Source of the DNA: a candidate division FCPU426 bacterium
Lineage (GTDB): Bacteria > Oederibacteriota > Muellerivitia > Muellerivitales > DAHXKG01
Direction: 5' to 3'
Assembly (NCBI GenBank): GCA_027366525.1
Contig: DAHXKG010000010.1
Span: 1-64,000, forward strand
Length of the DNA: 64,000 bases
Shown here: positions 51,792 through 61,524 of the stretch, piece by piece
How the letters are laid out: the number at the start of each line of letters is the position of its first letter
Numbering within the stretch: the first letter of the stretch is position 1
Made by a program: the position numbers and the translations under genes
Notes under the pieces: model-generated
What the model was told of the DNA's origin: nothing
The model's database searches: none
The model's input: only the letters and a program-made list of their open reading frames with translations

Positions 51792-54662
51792 ATGTTTTCC
51801 GAATTTATACAAAACCCAGTTCATCTGATGAGCTTCCTAGTTCTTTTTCCGTTTTTTTCAGCCATGCTATTAGCTTGGATGAAAGGGTCTTTTTGGCAGA
51901 GTTGGATCGTACGATGGAGTAGTCTCCTTCTGATGTTGACGTCATTGCTTTTGGCCTTTCAAACTTCCTGGAGACCCCATCTTTTTTTTATATTACCTCA
52001 CCTTCATTGGATTACCACCTTAGGCGATTTGATCATCACTCTATTCTTGTTTTGGATTTTTTTAAAAAAAGGGACTCGAAAAGAATTATGGATTCTTAGT
52101 CTTTTAATTTTTCAAACAATTATATTACTTTATACTGACTGGGTTTTGGGGCTTAAAACAACGCCCTTCCCTTTCTATTTAGATTCGTTTTCCATAATCA
52201 TGATTTTAATTATTGGAGTGATCGGTGGACTAATCTGCATTTATGCCATTCCTTATATGAAAACTTATCATAACCACCATCCTCATCTTCCAGACCATCG
52301 TCGACGTTTTTTCTTTTTATTTTTCCTTTTTTTATCTGCGATGACCGGCATCGTTATTTCAAACGATCTTTCTTGGCTACTTTTATTTTGGGAAATAACT
52401 ACTCTATGTTGTTTTTTGTTAATCGGCTATGCCGATGATGCTGAAGCTCGAAAAAATGCTTTCTTAGCCCTTGGATATAACTTGATTGGAAGTCTAGGCA
52501 TCGTGATAACTCTATGGATTTTAGCTGAAATGCACCAAAAACCTTCTTTGACCCACATTATCTCTTTGGGAAAATTAGGAGCAATCCTAGGTTTGCTTGC
52601 GGCGGCACTACTTGCCTTGGCCGGATTAGCTAAATCTGCTCAACTTCCTTTTAGTTCATGGCTTACAGGAGCCATGGTGGCTCCCACCCCTGTTTCAGCA
52701 CTACTTCATTCAAGCACCATGGTCAACGCTGGAGTATTTCTCATTTTAAAATTAGCTCCCATATTCCATGCACATATCGCTCTAGGTGAAAGCCTTAGTT
52801 TCATTGGAGGCATTACTTTTTTAATTTCGTCTATTATTGCCTTAAACCAATCCAACATTAAACGCATGTTAGCTTATTCAACCATAAGCAACTTGGGCTT
52901 AATTGTGGCTTGTGCTGGAATTGGAACACCCGAAGCTATTTGGGCTGCCATTTTTCTAATTATTTTTCATGCAATTGCCAAAGCACTCTTGTTTCAAACA
53001 GTCGGAACGGTTGAACATCAGATTGGAAGCCGAGATATTGAAACCATGGATGGGCTTTGGATACGTCATCGCGGATTAACGCTCGCCTTGATTTTAGGAA
53101 CGCTAGGCATGTTTCTGGTGCCTTTTGGAATGTTAATTAGTAAATGGGCATGTTTGCAAACCTTTATTCATTCTAGCCCTATTCTTGCCTTGCTCTTGGT
53201 TTTTGGAAGTGCCCCCACATTATTTTTCTGGAGCAAATGGATGGGAAAACTCATCTCGCCTCCTTCCACTCCTTCGGAAATAACCCTCGATTCCAGTCTG
53301 GTCAGCAAGGATACCTGGTTCTCCATCGGAATGTTGATGATCCTGACCCTAGTGGCATGCTTTTTATTTCCTGCCATTTCTCATTTCTGGGTAGATCCCT
53401 ATCTAGGCCTAACGATGTCGTCCTTAGGTCCCTGGACTTTACATCACCCCTTGTTCTTATGGGTCACTCTCATCCTTTTATTAATTCTTCCTGCAGGTTT
53501 CTTTTTTTTAGCCCCTTCCTATAAAACCGTTACACCTTATTTATGTGGCTTGAACATCCCTGCCACTACCTCCAATGCTCAATTTCAAGGATCATTAGGA
53601 CAAATTCATACCGTCCAAATTCGAAATTATTATTTGACTTCATATTTTAAAGAGAAATCATTACTGAAAATAGGTCAAGTGCTAGGAATTATCTTTTTGT
53701 TGATCATGATTCTGATTAACTTCCATCACTGGAAACTTTCCACACCCTTTCTCCCGCCACCAGTATGGAATTCTAATTCTCCTTCATGGCTACATCTTGG
53801 AATGGTTGCATTACTTTTCTTTATTAGTGCACCTATTCTTGGCGCTCTACTAACCGGCTTCGACCGTATTGTCACTGCACGAATTCAAAATCGATATGGG
53901 CCTCCTCTACTTCAACCTTTTTATGATATTCTCAAGTTGTGGAATAAACAAACGAGTGTTGTTAATCCCATGCAGATTTTCTATGTTTGGGGATTTGTTC
54001 TTTTTATGCTTTTAACTGGATTTATTTTCTTTTCCGGTGAAAGTTTGTTGCTGGTTATTTTCTCCATGATGCTTGGTTCCTTATTCTTAACCTTAGCTGC
54101 ATTTTCTACCCCTTCGCCTTACAGTCATCTGGGAGCTGAGCGAGAACTCATTCAGATGATGGCTTATGAACCGCTTCTGTTATTGACTGCCTTGGGCATG
54201 GATTTAAGTACTGGTAGTTTTCAAATTCAAACCATTGCCACTTCTCATTACCCCTTGTTATATCAACTGCCCGGTTTTTTTCTTGGATTTTTAATGCTCC
54301 TAACCATCAAACTTAGAAAATCTCCGTTTGATCTTTCAACCTCCCACCATGGGCATCAGGAACTTGTTAAGGGGCTGACAACTGAATTTTCAGGTTCGCT
54401 TTTGGCCTTGATCGAAATAGGACATTGGTATGAAAATATTATTTTGCTGGGAATTTTATGCCTATTTATTCTACATTGGCCCTGGGAGATCTTGTTAACC
54501 GTTTTGACTTTTCTCTTTATTTTTGAAATTCTTATTGATAACACTTATGCTCGTTTTACGTGGGAAAAAACTCTTCAGACAGCTTGGATTGTTGCCGCTC
54601 TTTTCGGAGGATCAAATCTTCTATTTCTATTTTATTATCACTCAATTAATGTGAGGCCTTAG
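51792..54662 (+). CDS. Fused Ech hydrogenase membrane subunits EchA-EchB
   Basis: A 956-residue protein joining two subunits that are normally separate. Residues about 1-640 are an EchA/NuoL-like antiporter: SNDLSWLLLFWEITTLCCFLL, KSAQLPFSSWLTGAM, ALLHSSTMVNAGVFLILK and KRMLAYSTISNLGLIVA. Residues about 660-956 are EchB/NuoH-like: LLTGFDRIVTARIQNRYGPP, YDILKLWNKQ, GAERELIQMMAYEPLL and KSPFDLSTSHHGHQELVKG. A short segment with one extra helix (LGIIFLLIMILINF) links them. The frame is uninterrupted, with no internal stop or shift, and starts at the base after the hypB stop. Physical linkage would fix 1:1 stoichiometry of pump and anchor. Confidence 0.92.
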   Translation: MFSEFIQNPVHLMSFLVLFPFFSAMLLAWMKGSFWQSWIVRWSSLLLMLTSLLLAFQTSWRPHLFFILPHLHWITTLGDLIITLFLFWIFLKKGTRKELWILSLLIFQTIILLYTDWVLGLKTTPFPFYLDSFSIIMILIIGVIGGLICIYAIPYMKTYHNHHPHLPDHRRRFFFLFFLFLSAMTGIVISNDLSWLLLFWEITTLCCFLLIGYADDAEARKNAFLALGYNLIGSLGIVITLWILAEMHQKPSLTHIISLGKLGAILGLLAAALLALAGLAKSAQLPFSSWLTGAMVAPTPVSALLHSSTMVNAGVFLILKLAPIFHAHIALGESLSFIGGITFLISSIIALNQSNIKRMLAYSTISNLGLIVACAGIGTPEAIWAAIFLIIFHAIAKALLFQTVGTVEHQIGSRDIETMDGLWIRHRGLTLALILGTLGMFLVPFGMLISKWACLQTFIHSSPILALLLVFGSAPTLFFWSKWMGKLISPPSTPSEITLDSSLVSKDTWFSIGMLMILTLVACFLFPAISHFWVDPYLGLTMSSLGPWTLHHPLFLWVTLILLLILPAGFFFLAPSYKTVTPYLCGLNIPATTSNAQFQGSLGQIHTVQIRNYYLTSYFKEKSLLKIGQVLGIIFLLIMILINFHHWKLSTPFLPPPVWNSNSPSWLHLGMVALLFFISAPILGALLTGFDRIVTARIQNRYGPPLLQPFYDILKLWNKQTSVVNPMQIFYVWGFVLFMLLTGFIFFSGESLLLVIFSMMLGSLFLTLAAFSTPSPYSHLGAERELIQMMAYEPLLLLTALGMDLSTGSFQIQTIATSHYPLLYQLPGFFLGFLMLLTIKLRKSPFDLSTSHHGHQELVKGLTTEFSGSLLALIEIGHWYENIILLGILCLFILHWPWEILLTVLTFLFIFEILIDNTYARFTWEKTLQTAWIVAALFGGSNLLFLFYYHSINVRP

Positions 54663-54664
54663 AG

Positions 54665-55135
54665 ATGAATTTTTTGAAAAAATCACCGTGGATACTTCAC
54701 TATGATGCCTCCAGCTGTAATGGATGCGATATTGAAGTATTAGCATGTTTAACACCCATCTATGATGTAGAACGACTCGGCATCATTAATACCGGCAATC
54801 CTAAGCATGCTGATATTCTGTTGATTACTGGTGCCATTAATGCCCAAAATCAATCGGTCGTTCAAACCCTCTATGAACAAATGCCCGCGCCCAAGGTTGT
54901 TGTCGCCATTGGAGCTTGTGCTCTTTCTGGCGGGATTTTTAGCCAGTGTTATAACCTTCACCAAGGCGTTGATTCGACTATTCCGGTTGATATTTATGTT
55001 CCGGGATGTGCTGCACGCCCAGAAGCCATTATTGATGGTGTTCTTCAAGCCGTGGCTTGCTTTAATCAAAAACAAACTATCCGATCCAATCAGAAAAGGA
55101 CGTCCCATGGAATCAAACTTGATTCACACCATTGA
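54665..55135 (+). CDS. echC: Ech hydrogenase small subunit EchC
   Basis: A 156-residue NuoB-like subunit holding the proximal [4Fe-4S] cluster. The cysteines are in SSCNGCDIEVLACL, IGACALSGG and VPGCAARPEAI. It pairs with EchE. GAGG is upstream of the ATG, two bases after the EchAB stop. The 3' end overlaps echD. Confidence 0.94.
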   Translation: MNFLKKSPWILHYDASSCNGCDIEVLACLTPIYDVERLGIINTGNPKHADILLITGAINAQNQSVVQTLYEQMPAPKVVVAIGACALSGGIFSQCYNLHQGVDSTIPVDIYVPGCAARPEAIIDGVLQAVACFNQKQTIRSNQKRTSHGIKLDSHH

Positions 55136-55454
55136 TGCATCCGAATTGGGAATCCAAGTTGCTACTTTTAAAACCCAAGGATATCGCTTGGTTCAAATTT
55201 CTGTTTTGGTCATCCCAGAGGCGTTCGAAGTAACCTATAGTTTTGATCACCATTTATCCTTACAACATTTGAGGATACTTATTCCTAAACAGGCTGCACA
55301 ACTTCAAAGTATTACACCATTCTATGCAGGGGCTTTTACTTATGAAAATGAAATACAGGATTTATTTGGAGTGACTCTTGTGGGATTACAACTCGATTTC
55401 CACGGTCATTTTTATCAATTATCTCAGCCTACACCTTTTGTGCCACCCGCCTAA
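55107..55454 (+). CDS. echD: Ech hydrogenase subunit EchD (NuoC-like)
   Basis: A 115-residue NuoC/EchD-like subunit. Family pattern: FEVTYSFDHHLSLQHLRI, ITPFYAGAFTYENEIQDLFGV and the closing LDFHGHFYQL. The start ATG 55107 with AGGA six bases upstream lies inside echC in another frame (29-bp overlap), implying coupled translation. Last gene of the hydrogenase operon. Confidence 0.9.
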   Translation: MESNLIHTIDASELGIQVATFKTQGYRLVQISVLVIPEAFEVTYSFDHHLSLQHLRILIPKQAAQLQSITPFYAGAFTYENEIQDLFGVTLVGLQLDFHGHFYQLSQPTPFVPPA

Positions 55455-55528
55455 ACCCGGTCTCCTGAAAATACAACCTTAAATTTAGATGTCCTGTGTT
55501 GCTTTCTCGATATCGGGTCGGACTCGCG

Positions 55529-55549
55529 ATCCAACAGATCTTGTTGGAT
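55529..55549 (+). terminator. Hairpin after the hydrogenase operon
   Basis: ATCCAACA, a 5-nt loop and TGTTGGAT form an 8-bp perfect stem 75 bp after the echD stop. No run of T follows, so it may be a weak terminator or an mRNA 3' stabiliser rather than an intrinsic terminator. Confidence 0.35.
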
Positions 55550-55635
55550 TTGACACTCAACGCTCTAGGCAAAAACTTTTAGAATATTCTTCTTTGAACT
55601 TTTACAGAACTACGGTCGTTTTTAAAAATACAAAT

Positions 55636-55908
55636 TTATTCTTGTTCTTTTTTCAGTTCTTCTGGAACGTAAACAGTTACAATTTGTGGCATAGCAACAA
55701 GATCGTACATGGGATTTCCTTGCGGATCATACTTGCCAACAAACCGATGTGCTCCAGAAATAGTCACTTTCATACGTATTTTCGTTCCATCTTCCAACTC
55801 AAATTCACTCCATTTTTCATTGGATTCCTTCAACGGAACATCGTACGCATTTAATTCTTCACCCGTTATTGGATTTTTAACTTTCACAATCTTAAATTGT
55901 TCAGGCAT
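55636..55908 (-). CDS. Small conserved hypothetical protein
   Basis: A 90-residue acidic soluble protein. It begins EQFKIVKVKNPITGEELNAY and contains a central strand pair TKIRMKVTISGAHRF and a repeated-type GKYDPQGNPMYDL turn before a terminal VTVYVPEEL. I recall similar unnamed small proteins but know no function. GGAG precedes the ATG. It converges with the hydrogenase operon. Confidence 0.7.
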   Translation of the reverse strand: MPEQFKIVKVKNPITGEELNAYDVPLKESNEKWSEFELEDGTKIRMKVTISGAHRFVGKYDPQGNPMYDLVAMPQIVTVYVPEELKKEQE

Positions 55909-56078
55909 TTTATTCTCCAGTATTGCCTAATCACGAGCTCATTTAATTTTTTATCGATAGTATAAGCCTCTTGTCAAGCCGCCCCGAGGAACCCTAAAAG
56001 CAAAAAAAAATTTTTAATTAATCTACCGCAGAGCCATCTTGATGCTTGAAGAATAACTGACCGAACCACTTTCGATCT

Positions 56079-56732
56079 TTAAGACTCATGAGGCATCCTT
56101 GAATACTCTATCCACTCTTTATAATTCAATCGTTTGATTTTCAAAAATGCATCTCGAGTATGCACATAGTTGTCTAAGCCATTCATTCTTCCAATCGAAT
56201 GGAGATCTTCCGCTAAAACATAAGGCCCTTGGGAATCAATATATTGATCTTCCACGAACGCTGCTACAACTTCGCCCAAAATAATACGTGATTGTCCTAA
56301 ATGGATCATTTCATACAACCGACATTCTAAAGCGGCATGTGCTTCCTTAATTCGCGGAACATGAACAACCGTAGAAATTTCCGTAGAAAATCCAGCTTTT
56401 TCTAATTCATTAATCCTAGATGGGAAATCAATGCCACAGATATTCATAGCTTGAGCCATATCTTCAGTAACCACATTGACCACAAATTCTTTTTGAGTCT
56501 CAATATTACGAGCGGTATCTTTAATGCCATCTTCACTTTCAGGTTTAGCGGCAATCCCCACTCCAATAATGGGTGGATTAATACATAAGTAATTATAAGC
56601 ACTAAATGGTGCTGCATTTAATTGCCCATTAACACTCAGGCTTGTAATTAATGCAATCGGTCGAGGAGCTACCAATCCATTGATCAAATTATAGATGGTT
56701 CGTGCTGAGGTATTTTGGAAATTAAAATTCAT
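56079..56732 (-). CDS. Flavin reductase-like FMN-binding protein
   Basis: A 217-residue split-barrel flavoprotein. Marks are LVAPRPIALITSLSVNGQLNAAPFSAYNYL (FMN phosphate loop), PPIIGVGIA, KDTARNIETQKEFVVNVV and HAALECRLYEMIHLG. Family members are NAD(P)H:FMN reductases or FMN-binding proteins of unknown substrate. I chose ATG 56732 with GGAG five bases upstream, in preference to an ATG 18 bp further up. Single gene. Confidence 0.88.
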   Translation of the reverse strand: MNFNFQNTSARTIYNLINGLVAPRPIALITSLSVNGQLNAAPFSAYNYLCINPPIIGVGIAAKPESEDGIKDTARNIETQKEFVVNVVTEDMAQAMNICGIDFPSRINELEKAGFSTEISTVVHVPRIKEAHAALECRLYEMIHLGQSRIILGEVVAAFVEDQYIDSQGPYVLAEDLHSIGRMNGLDNYVHTRDAFLKIKRLNYKEWIEYSRMPHES

Positions 56733-56832
56733 CGTTTCTCCAATGATCAAAAAAATAGCTTAGAATAAACAACTTTATCAAAGTAAGATTTTTGAACTCA
56801 GAAATCAATAACTTTTGCTAGCACCAAAATCA

Positions 56833-57783
56833 TTAGTTCATTCCAGAGGCAGTAACAGACTTCCCCTTGCCTTTTTTAAAAAAAATTTTCTCATCGATGC
56901 CCAAAAGGCAAAGTGGATTATGAAATGCAAATTGCCGAGCTTGAATTGACGATATTATTTTCAAATGTAAAAGCCGTCGAATGATTTGGGATAAACTCAA
57001 GTAACTGGCTGCTAAAACACCTTGCCGCGTTCGAAGGGAACTATCCGAGTGTACTTGGATCGAACAATGATTCCATTGATAGGAGCCTTGTGGTTTCAGT
57101 GACAACGGACAATTATCTGAAACCAAGATAATTTTAGAACTAGGACGCCATTGCAATACAAATTGAACTGTTTTATCGGCTAAGTGAACTCCATCTGCAA
57201 TCAATTCCGTATATAGTTCCTGATCTTCTAATGCCAATCCGATTAATCCTGGTTCCCGATGATGAAAGGGACGCATAGCATTGAAAAGGTGTGTTACACT
57301 TTTAGCCCCTTGAAGCTTGCCTTGCTTAGCTTCCTGATAAGTTGCCTGGCTATGCCCCATTGAAACGACAATGCCCTGATCCTTAAGCCAAGCCACTTGA
57401 TGTAGCACTCCGGGTATTTCAGGCGCCAACGTAATTATCTTAATAAGGCCTTCTCCAATTTTCACCCACTCCTTTAATTGTTTTGGATCCATCACACTTA
57501 TATTTTTGAGAGGATGAACTCCTCGGAATTTTGGATTTAAAAAAGGGCCTTCCAAATGGACTCCAAGAATTTTGGCTCCTAACTCTCGACCCTTAATTTT
57601 TTTAATTACTTCCAGACTCTGAAGCATCCGAGAAGGTGGCGCCGTCATAAGAGTAGGAACAAATGCAACAATGCCTTGCTTCAATAATTGGATCGTAAGT
57701 TCTTGTACCTCTTCGGGATCAGAACTCATGACATCCAATCCATTTTGCCCATGGATATGAATATCAACCCACGATGAATTCAT
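56833..57783 (-). CDS. nagA: N-acetylglucosamine-6-phosphate deacetylase, N-terminally short
   Basis: A 316-residue amidohydrolase that deacetylates GlcNAc-6-P. It keeps the metal and catalytic residues: WVDIHIHGQNG, GVHLEGPFLNPKFRGVHP (Glu), VSMGHSQATY (His), VTHLFNAMRPFHHREPG (His) and VSDNCPL (catalytic Asp). The usual enzyme is about 380 residues. Here the ~50-residue N-terminal beta-sandwich strand region is missing and the protein starts right at the TIM barrel. It overlaps leuD by 4 bp as the last gene of leuC-leuD-nagA, an unusual partner set with no evident metabolic link. Confidence 0.85.
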   Translation of the reverse strand: MNSSWVDIHIHGQNGLDVMSSDPEEVQELTIQLLKQGIVAFVPTLMTAPPSRMLQSLEVIKKIKGRELGAKILGVHLEGPFLNPKFRGVHPLKNISVMDPKQLKEWVKIGEGLIKIITLAPEIPGVLHQVAWLKDQGIVVSMGHSQATYQEAKQGKLQGAKSVTHLFNAMRPFHHREPGLIGLALEDQELYTELIADGVHLADKTVQFVLQWRPSSKIILVSDNCPLSLKPQGSYQWNHCSIQVHSDSSLRTRQGVLAASYLSLSQIIRRLLHLKIISSIQARQFAFHNPLCLLGIDEKIFFKKGKGKSVTASGMN

Positions 57784-58397
57784 GTTTTGAACATTTGAAA
57801 ATGATTTAAATAAGGAAGCTGTTGAGCCACTTGTTTAATCTTGTCTAAATTGCCTAACAATAATCCCGTTGAATCCCATGTCCCATGAACGATGGCCTGA
57901 TATCGACTAGGATGCATTTGAAATTCAAACCAAGGCTGGTGTTCCATCAAAAGTTTTTTTTGTAAAAAATCCAACGTCAATTGAATTTGGGGATTATCTT
58001 GAACTTTCTTTTGAATTTGCTGGATTTCTGATTCTAATAAAGTCACAACTGGCATTCCAAGCATGGTACAGTTCCCCGCAAAAATTTCAGCAAAGGATTC
58101 CCCTACAATCGCCTGAATTCCGAATCGCATTAAAGCCTGAGGAGCATGTTCCCGTGAAGATCCACATCCAAAATTTTTATTAACGATGAGAATCGAAGCA
58201 CCCTGAAACCTTGCCTCATTAAATGGATGATTTTTAGAATTGCCATGAGCATCAAAGCGTTCATCAAAAAACGGGTATTTACCCATATTGGAAAAAGTAA
58301 TTTCTTTCAAATACCGCGCTGGAATGATGCGATCTGTATCAATATCATTCCCTTCAATTGAAATACCTCGTCCGGTTAATTGTGTTATCCCTTTCAT
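57780..58397 (-). CDS. leuD: 3-isopropylmalate dehydratase small subunit
   Basis: A 205-residue small subunit of isopropylmalate isomerase in leucine synthesis. Marks are [56 protein letters not shown], as in aconitase-like swivel domains. GGAGG stands before the ATG, which overlaps the leuC stop by four bases, indicating coupled synthesis of the two subunits. Confidence 0.96.
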   Translation of the reverse strand: MKGITQLTGRGISIEGNDIDTDRIIPARYLKEITFSNMGKYPFFDERFDAHGNSKNHPFNEARFQGASILIVNKNFGCGSSREHAPQALMRFGIQAIVGESFAEIFAGNCTMLGMPVVTLLESEIQQIQKKVQDNPQIQLTLDFLQKKLLMEHQPWFEFQMHPSRYQAIVHGTWDSTGLLLGNLDKIKQVAQQLPYLNHFQMFKT

Positions 58398-59800
58398 TGA
58401 TATACCTCCCGAACATCACGAATTTGCCCTTCAATTGCTGCCAAAGCGACCATCGCGGGACTCATTAATAACGTTCTTCCTTCTTGACTTCCTTGACGCC
58501 CAATAAAATTCCGATTGGAAGAGGAAGCCGCTATCTGATCACCTTGTAATTTATCCGGATTCATGGCTAGGCACATAGAGCAACCTGCATGCCTCCATTC
58601 AAATCCGGCCTCCATAAAAATATGATTTAACCCTTCCTGTTCCGCCTGCTTTTTAATTTGCTGTGATCCTGGTACAACAAAAGCCTTCACTTTTTTAGAA
58701 ACTTTTCTTCCTCGAACTATCTGAGCCGCCTCTCTCAAATCTGAAATTCGACTATTGGTACAGGATCCAACAAAAGCAACATCAATTGGTGTTCCTAAAA
58801 TAGGATGTCGAGGTGAAAGCTTCATATGTCGATAGGCTAGTTCCGCTAATTTTTTATCCTCTGGCGACATTTCACTTGGATCAGGAAGTCGATCTGAAAC
58901 GCCAACCGATTGACCTGGTGTAATTCCCCAAGTGACAACTGGAGATATCTCCGATGCATGCCATTGAACTTGATCATCGTATTGAGCGGTCAAATCCGAT
59001 GCTACGGTTTTCCAATATTTTATCGCTTGATCAAATTCATTTGATGGTGGGGCAAACTTTCGGTTTTTCAAATACTGAAATGTGGTGGTATCTGGATTAA
59101 CATATCCCACTCGAGCCCCTCCTTCAATAGCCATATTACAAACCGTCATCCGCTCTTCCATATTCATGGATGAAAAAACTTCCCCAGCATATTCATAGGC
59201 ATATCCTAATCCACCCTTGACTGTCAATTTCTGAATCACAAATAAAGTAACATCTTTGGCAAAAACACCTTTAGAAAGTTTGCCATTAATTTCAATTTTT
59301 CGCACTTTTAAGGGATCCATGGCAAGACATTGAGTGGCTAAGACATCTCTTACTTGAGTCGTTCCGATTCCAAAAGCCAACGTTCCAAAAGCTCCATGGG
59401 TCGAGGTATGGGAATCTCCACAGGCAATCGTTAATCCTGGCTGCGTAAGACCTAGTTCCGGTCCAATCACATGAACAATGCCCTGAAGTCCACTTTCAAA
59501 ATTCAAAAATTGGATTCCATATTTTTTCACATTCTTTTCAATCGCTCCCATCATCGCTTCCGCTTGATCATCCTGAAACGGCCGTGTTTGTTGAGTCGTA
59601 GGCACAATATGATCCACTGTTGCAAAAGTACGCTGCGGAAAAAGAATAGACATATTTTTTTCTGAAATCATATCAAACGCCTGCGGGCTGGTTACTTCAT
59701 GAATTAAATGAAGACCAATAAAAAGCTGATCTTGCCCCGTTGGAAGACGATCCACCACATGCGCATTCCAAACTTTGTTATAAAGAGTATTTTGAGCCAT
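58394..59800 (-). CDS. leuC: 3-isopropylmalate dehydratase large subunit
   Basis: A 468-residue aconitase-superfamily subunit with the [4Fe-4S] ligands in [17 protein letters not shown] and [14 protein letters not shown]. Also seen are [26 protein letters not shown] and [14 protein letters not shown]. Length is normal for bacterial LeuC. GAGG lies seven bases before the ATG. First gene of leuCD-nagA. Confidence 0.96.
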   Translation of the reverse strand: MAQNTLYNKVWNAHVVDRLPTGQDQLFIGLHLIHEVTSPQAFDMISEKNMSILFPQRTFATVDHIVPTTQQTRPFQDDQAEAMMGAIEKNVKKYGIQFLNFESGLQGIVHVIGPELGLTQPGLTIACGDSHTSTHGAFGTLAFGIGTTQVRDVLATQCLAMDPLKVRKIEINGKLSKGVFAKDVTLFVIQKLTVKGGLGYAYEYAGEVFSSMNMEERMTVCNMAIEGGARVGYVNPDTTTFQYLKNRKFAPPSNEFDQAIKYWKTVASDLTAQYDDQVQWHASEISPVVTWGITPGQSVGVSDRLPDPSEMSPEDKKLAELAYRHMKLSPRHPILGTPIDVAFVGSCTNSRISDLREAAQIVRGRKVSKKVKAFVVPGSQQIKKQAEQEGLNHIFMEAGFEWRHAGCSMCLAMNPDKLQGDQIAASSSNRNFIGRQGSQEGRTLLMSPAMVALAAIEGQIRDVREVYQ

Positions 59801-59843
59801 AATCTATCCTCACTCCTTTTAGATTTAAGAAGAACTTATCCTA

Positions 59844-59933
59844 TGGCGGAGAGGGAGGGATTCGAACCCCCGTTACGCTTACACGTAAAACTGATTTCGA
59901 GTCAGTCGCATTCGACCACTCTGCCACCTCTCC
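59844..59933 (-). tRNA. tRNA-Ser (CGA)
   Basis: Class II tRNA of 90 nt on the minus strand with encoded CCA. The acceptor stem GGAGAGG pairs with CCTCTCC, the anticodon loop CTCGAAA gives CGA, and there is a long variable arm. Located just upstream of leuC on the same strand. Confidence 0.95.
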
Positions 59934-60141
59934 GAACTGGGTTGGCTTAGTAACCTTAAATTAGTATTGTAAAAACAAATTCCCATAAGGACAAGTCTTC
60001 TTAACTGATTCAATTCCATTTGAAATGAACTATTCCCTTCATCCCCATGCATTGAATTGTTTATACTTTAATCTGGATTTAATAATATGTAAAAGATATA
60101 ATTATTATCATTTTGATAGTTTATAACTATGGATATATTTT

Positions 60142-61026
60142 ATGGAAATTCACCAAATCCGATACTTTCAAGCTGTGGCTCAAACTAAAAATTTCACTAA
60201 AGCAGCCGACCTTTGTGCGGTTTCTCAGCCTTCCTTAAGCATTCAAATTGCTAAACTCGAATCGGAATTAGGTGGAGCTTTATTTGAACGGACGAAACGA
60301 AATAGTTCACTAACCGCACGAGGCAAACTTTTCTACCTACGAGCTCAAGCCATTCTCCAAACCATCGAAGAAGCCAAGCGAGAATCGGAAGCTCTTTCTC
60401 AAATGCACCTTGGGCAAGTTTCATTGGGGTGTATGCCTATTACTGGATCTCATTTACTGCCACCGATTCTTACTGTTTTCAATCAAAAATTTCCTCAAAT
60501 TAAAATTCATCTTAAAGAAGCCTCTTCTCCTCAATTAGTCCAAGACTTGGAACAAGATCAGATTGAATTAGCCATTTTAGATGATGCTGGATTCCGAGCC
60601 TCCCTGAATTTCACCGTGCTCCTTAAAGAAAAAATCCTTCTAGCGGTATCTCCCAAACATCCTCTCGCTCAAAAAAGCTCTATTCATCATCTTCGACAAC
60701 TAAAAGCAGAGCCCTTCATTTTAATGAAACCCAATCATGGATTTAGCCAAATTACCGATGATTTATTTCGAAAGTCCAATTTCAAGCCTTGGGTCGTTTT
60801 TGAAAGCGATCAAATTGAAACTATTCAATCCTTGGTTGCCGTTGGACTTGGTCTTAGTTTTGTTCCTGCTATGGTTCAAAAACCCGGATTATGTTATTTA
60901 GATATTGTCATTCCTAAAGCTTTTAGAACCATCTGTTTATCATGGAAATCCCAAACCACTCTCTCATTAGCTGCTCAAAATTTGAAAAAAATTATTCTTC
61001 ACTTTTTTGAATCGAGATCATTTTAG
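60142..61026 (+). CDS. LysR-family transcriptional regulator
   Basis: A 294-residue regulator. The N-terminal winged helix is classic (IRYFQAVAQTKNFTKAADLC, AVSQPSLSIQIAKLESELGGALFERTKR). The effector domain follows (VSLGCMPITGSHLLPPIL, LELAILDD-like IELAILDDAGF, SLVAVGLGLSFVPAM), with OxyR/CynR-like spacing. A Cys in LGCMPITG is present, but no second OxyR-type cysteine is evident, so peroxide sensing is not supported. Target genes are unknown, since its only divergent neighbour is tRNA-Ser/leuC. LeuC-regulating LysR proteins exist, so control of leuCD is possible. Confidence 0.88.
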   Translation: MEIHQIRYFQAVAQTKNFTKAADLCAVSQPSLSIQIAKLESELGGALFERTKRNSSLTARGKLFYLRAQAILQTIEEAKRESEALSQMHLGQVSLGCMPITGSHLLPPILTVFNQKFPQIKIHLKEASSPQLVQDLEQDQIELAILDDAGFRASLNFTVLLKEKILLAVSPKHPLAQKSSIHHLRQLKAEPFILMKPNHGFSQITDDLFRKSNFKPWVVFESDQIETIQSLVAVGLGLSFVPAMVQKPGLCYLDIVIPKAFRTICLSWKSQTTLSLAAQNLKKIILHFFESRSF

Positions 61027-61524
61027 TACTTCTAATGCTGATGTTCTCAATCCATTCTTTTCGATAACGATCAAACTTACTCAAAAACTGCGCTTTGGCC
61101 TGAATCTTCGGTTAACTGGACATAGTTATCCAGATCCTCTTGCGCGGCAACTCCCGTTGCAAGAGATTGGCTGCGGAGTTGTTCGGTCGAAAACCTCATG
61201 ATCCCTGCTATTCCTTCCCATGGCGCAAATCGTTAACGAAACGAATCTTGAGGTCCCCAACTGTGATACGGCCCGTATCGCCAACAGCTTGCAGTACCCT
61301 TCCAGTATTCCACCACCTCCTACTCCCACTTTCAAAAAAGACAAACTCTGTTGAAGACCTCCCTAACGTAAAAAGATCTTAGTTCAGGGATCAAAAAACT
61401 TTCTCAATCTTTCGCAAACGTTCTATTTCAGAAGTATCTGAGTTATATTAATGAACATAATCAGATTGAAACATGACATTCCTTTTCCTCATTGAACTAG
61501 AAAAATTAATTTTTGATTCTTAAA
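61027..61524. other. Region with gene scraps only
   Basis: No intact gene. A minus-strand scrap at 61077-61199 and about 120 bp upstream of it look like the end of a decayed protein gene; the remainder has no recognisable content. Confidence 0.4.
61077..61199 (-). pseudogene. Fragment resembling a methyltransferase C-terminus
   Basis: The frame reads FSTEQLRSQSLATGVAAQED then LDNYVQLTEDSG and stops. It is continuous with an upstream piece (VVEYWKGTASCWRYGPYHSW) across an in-frame stop. The pattern LATGVA..EDLDxYVQ resembles the end of some SAM methyltransferases. The evidence is thin. Confidence 0.25.

Noticed and set aside
55529-55549. Strong intrinsic terminator of the hydrogenase operon
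   Set aside because: The hairpin is real but no T-run follows, so it is listed only as a weak candidate.
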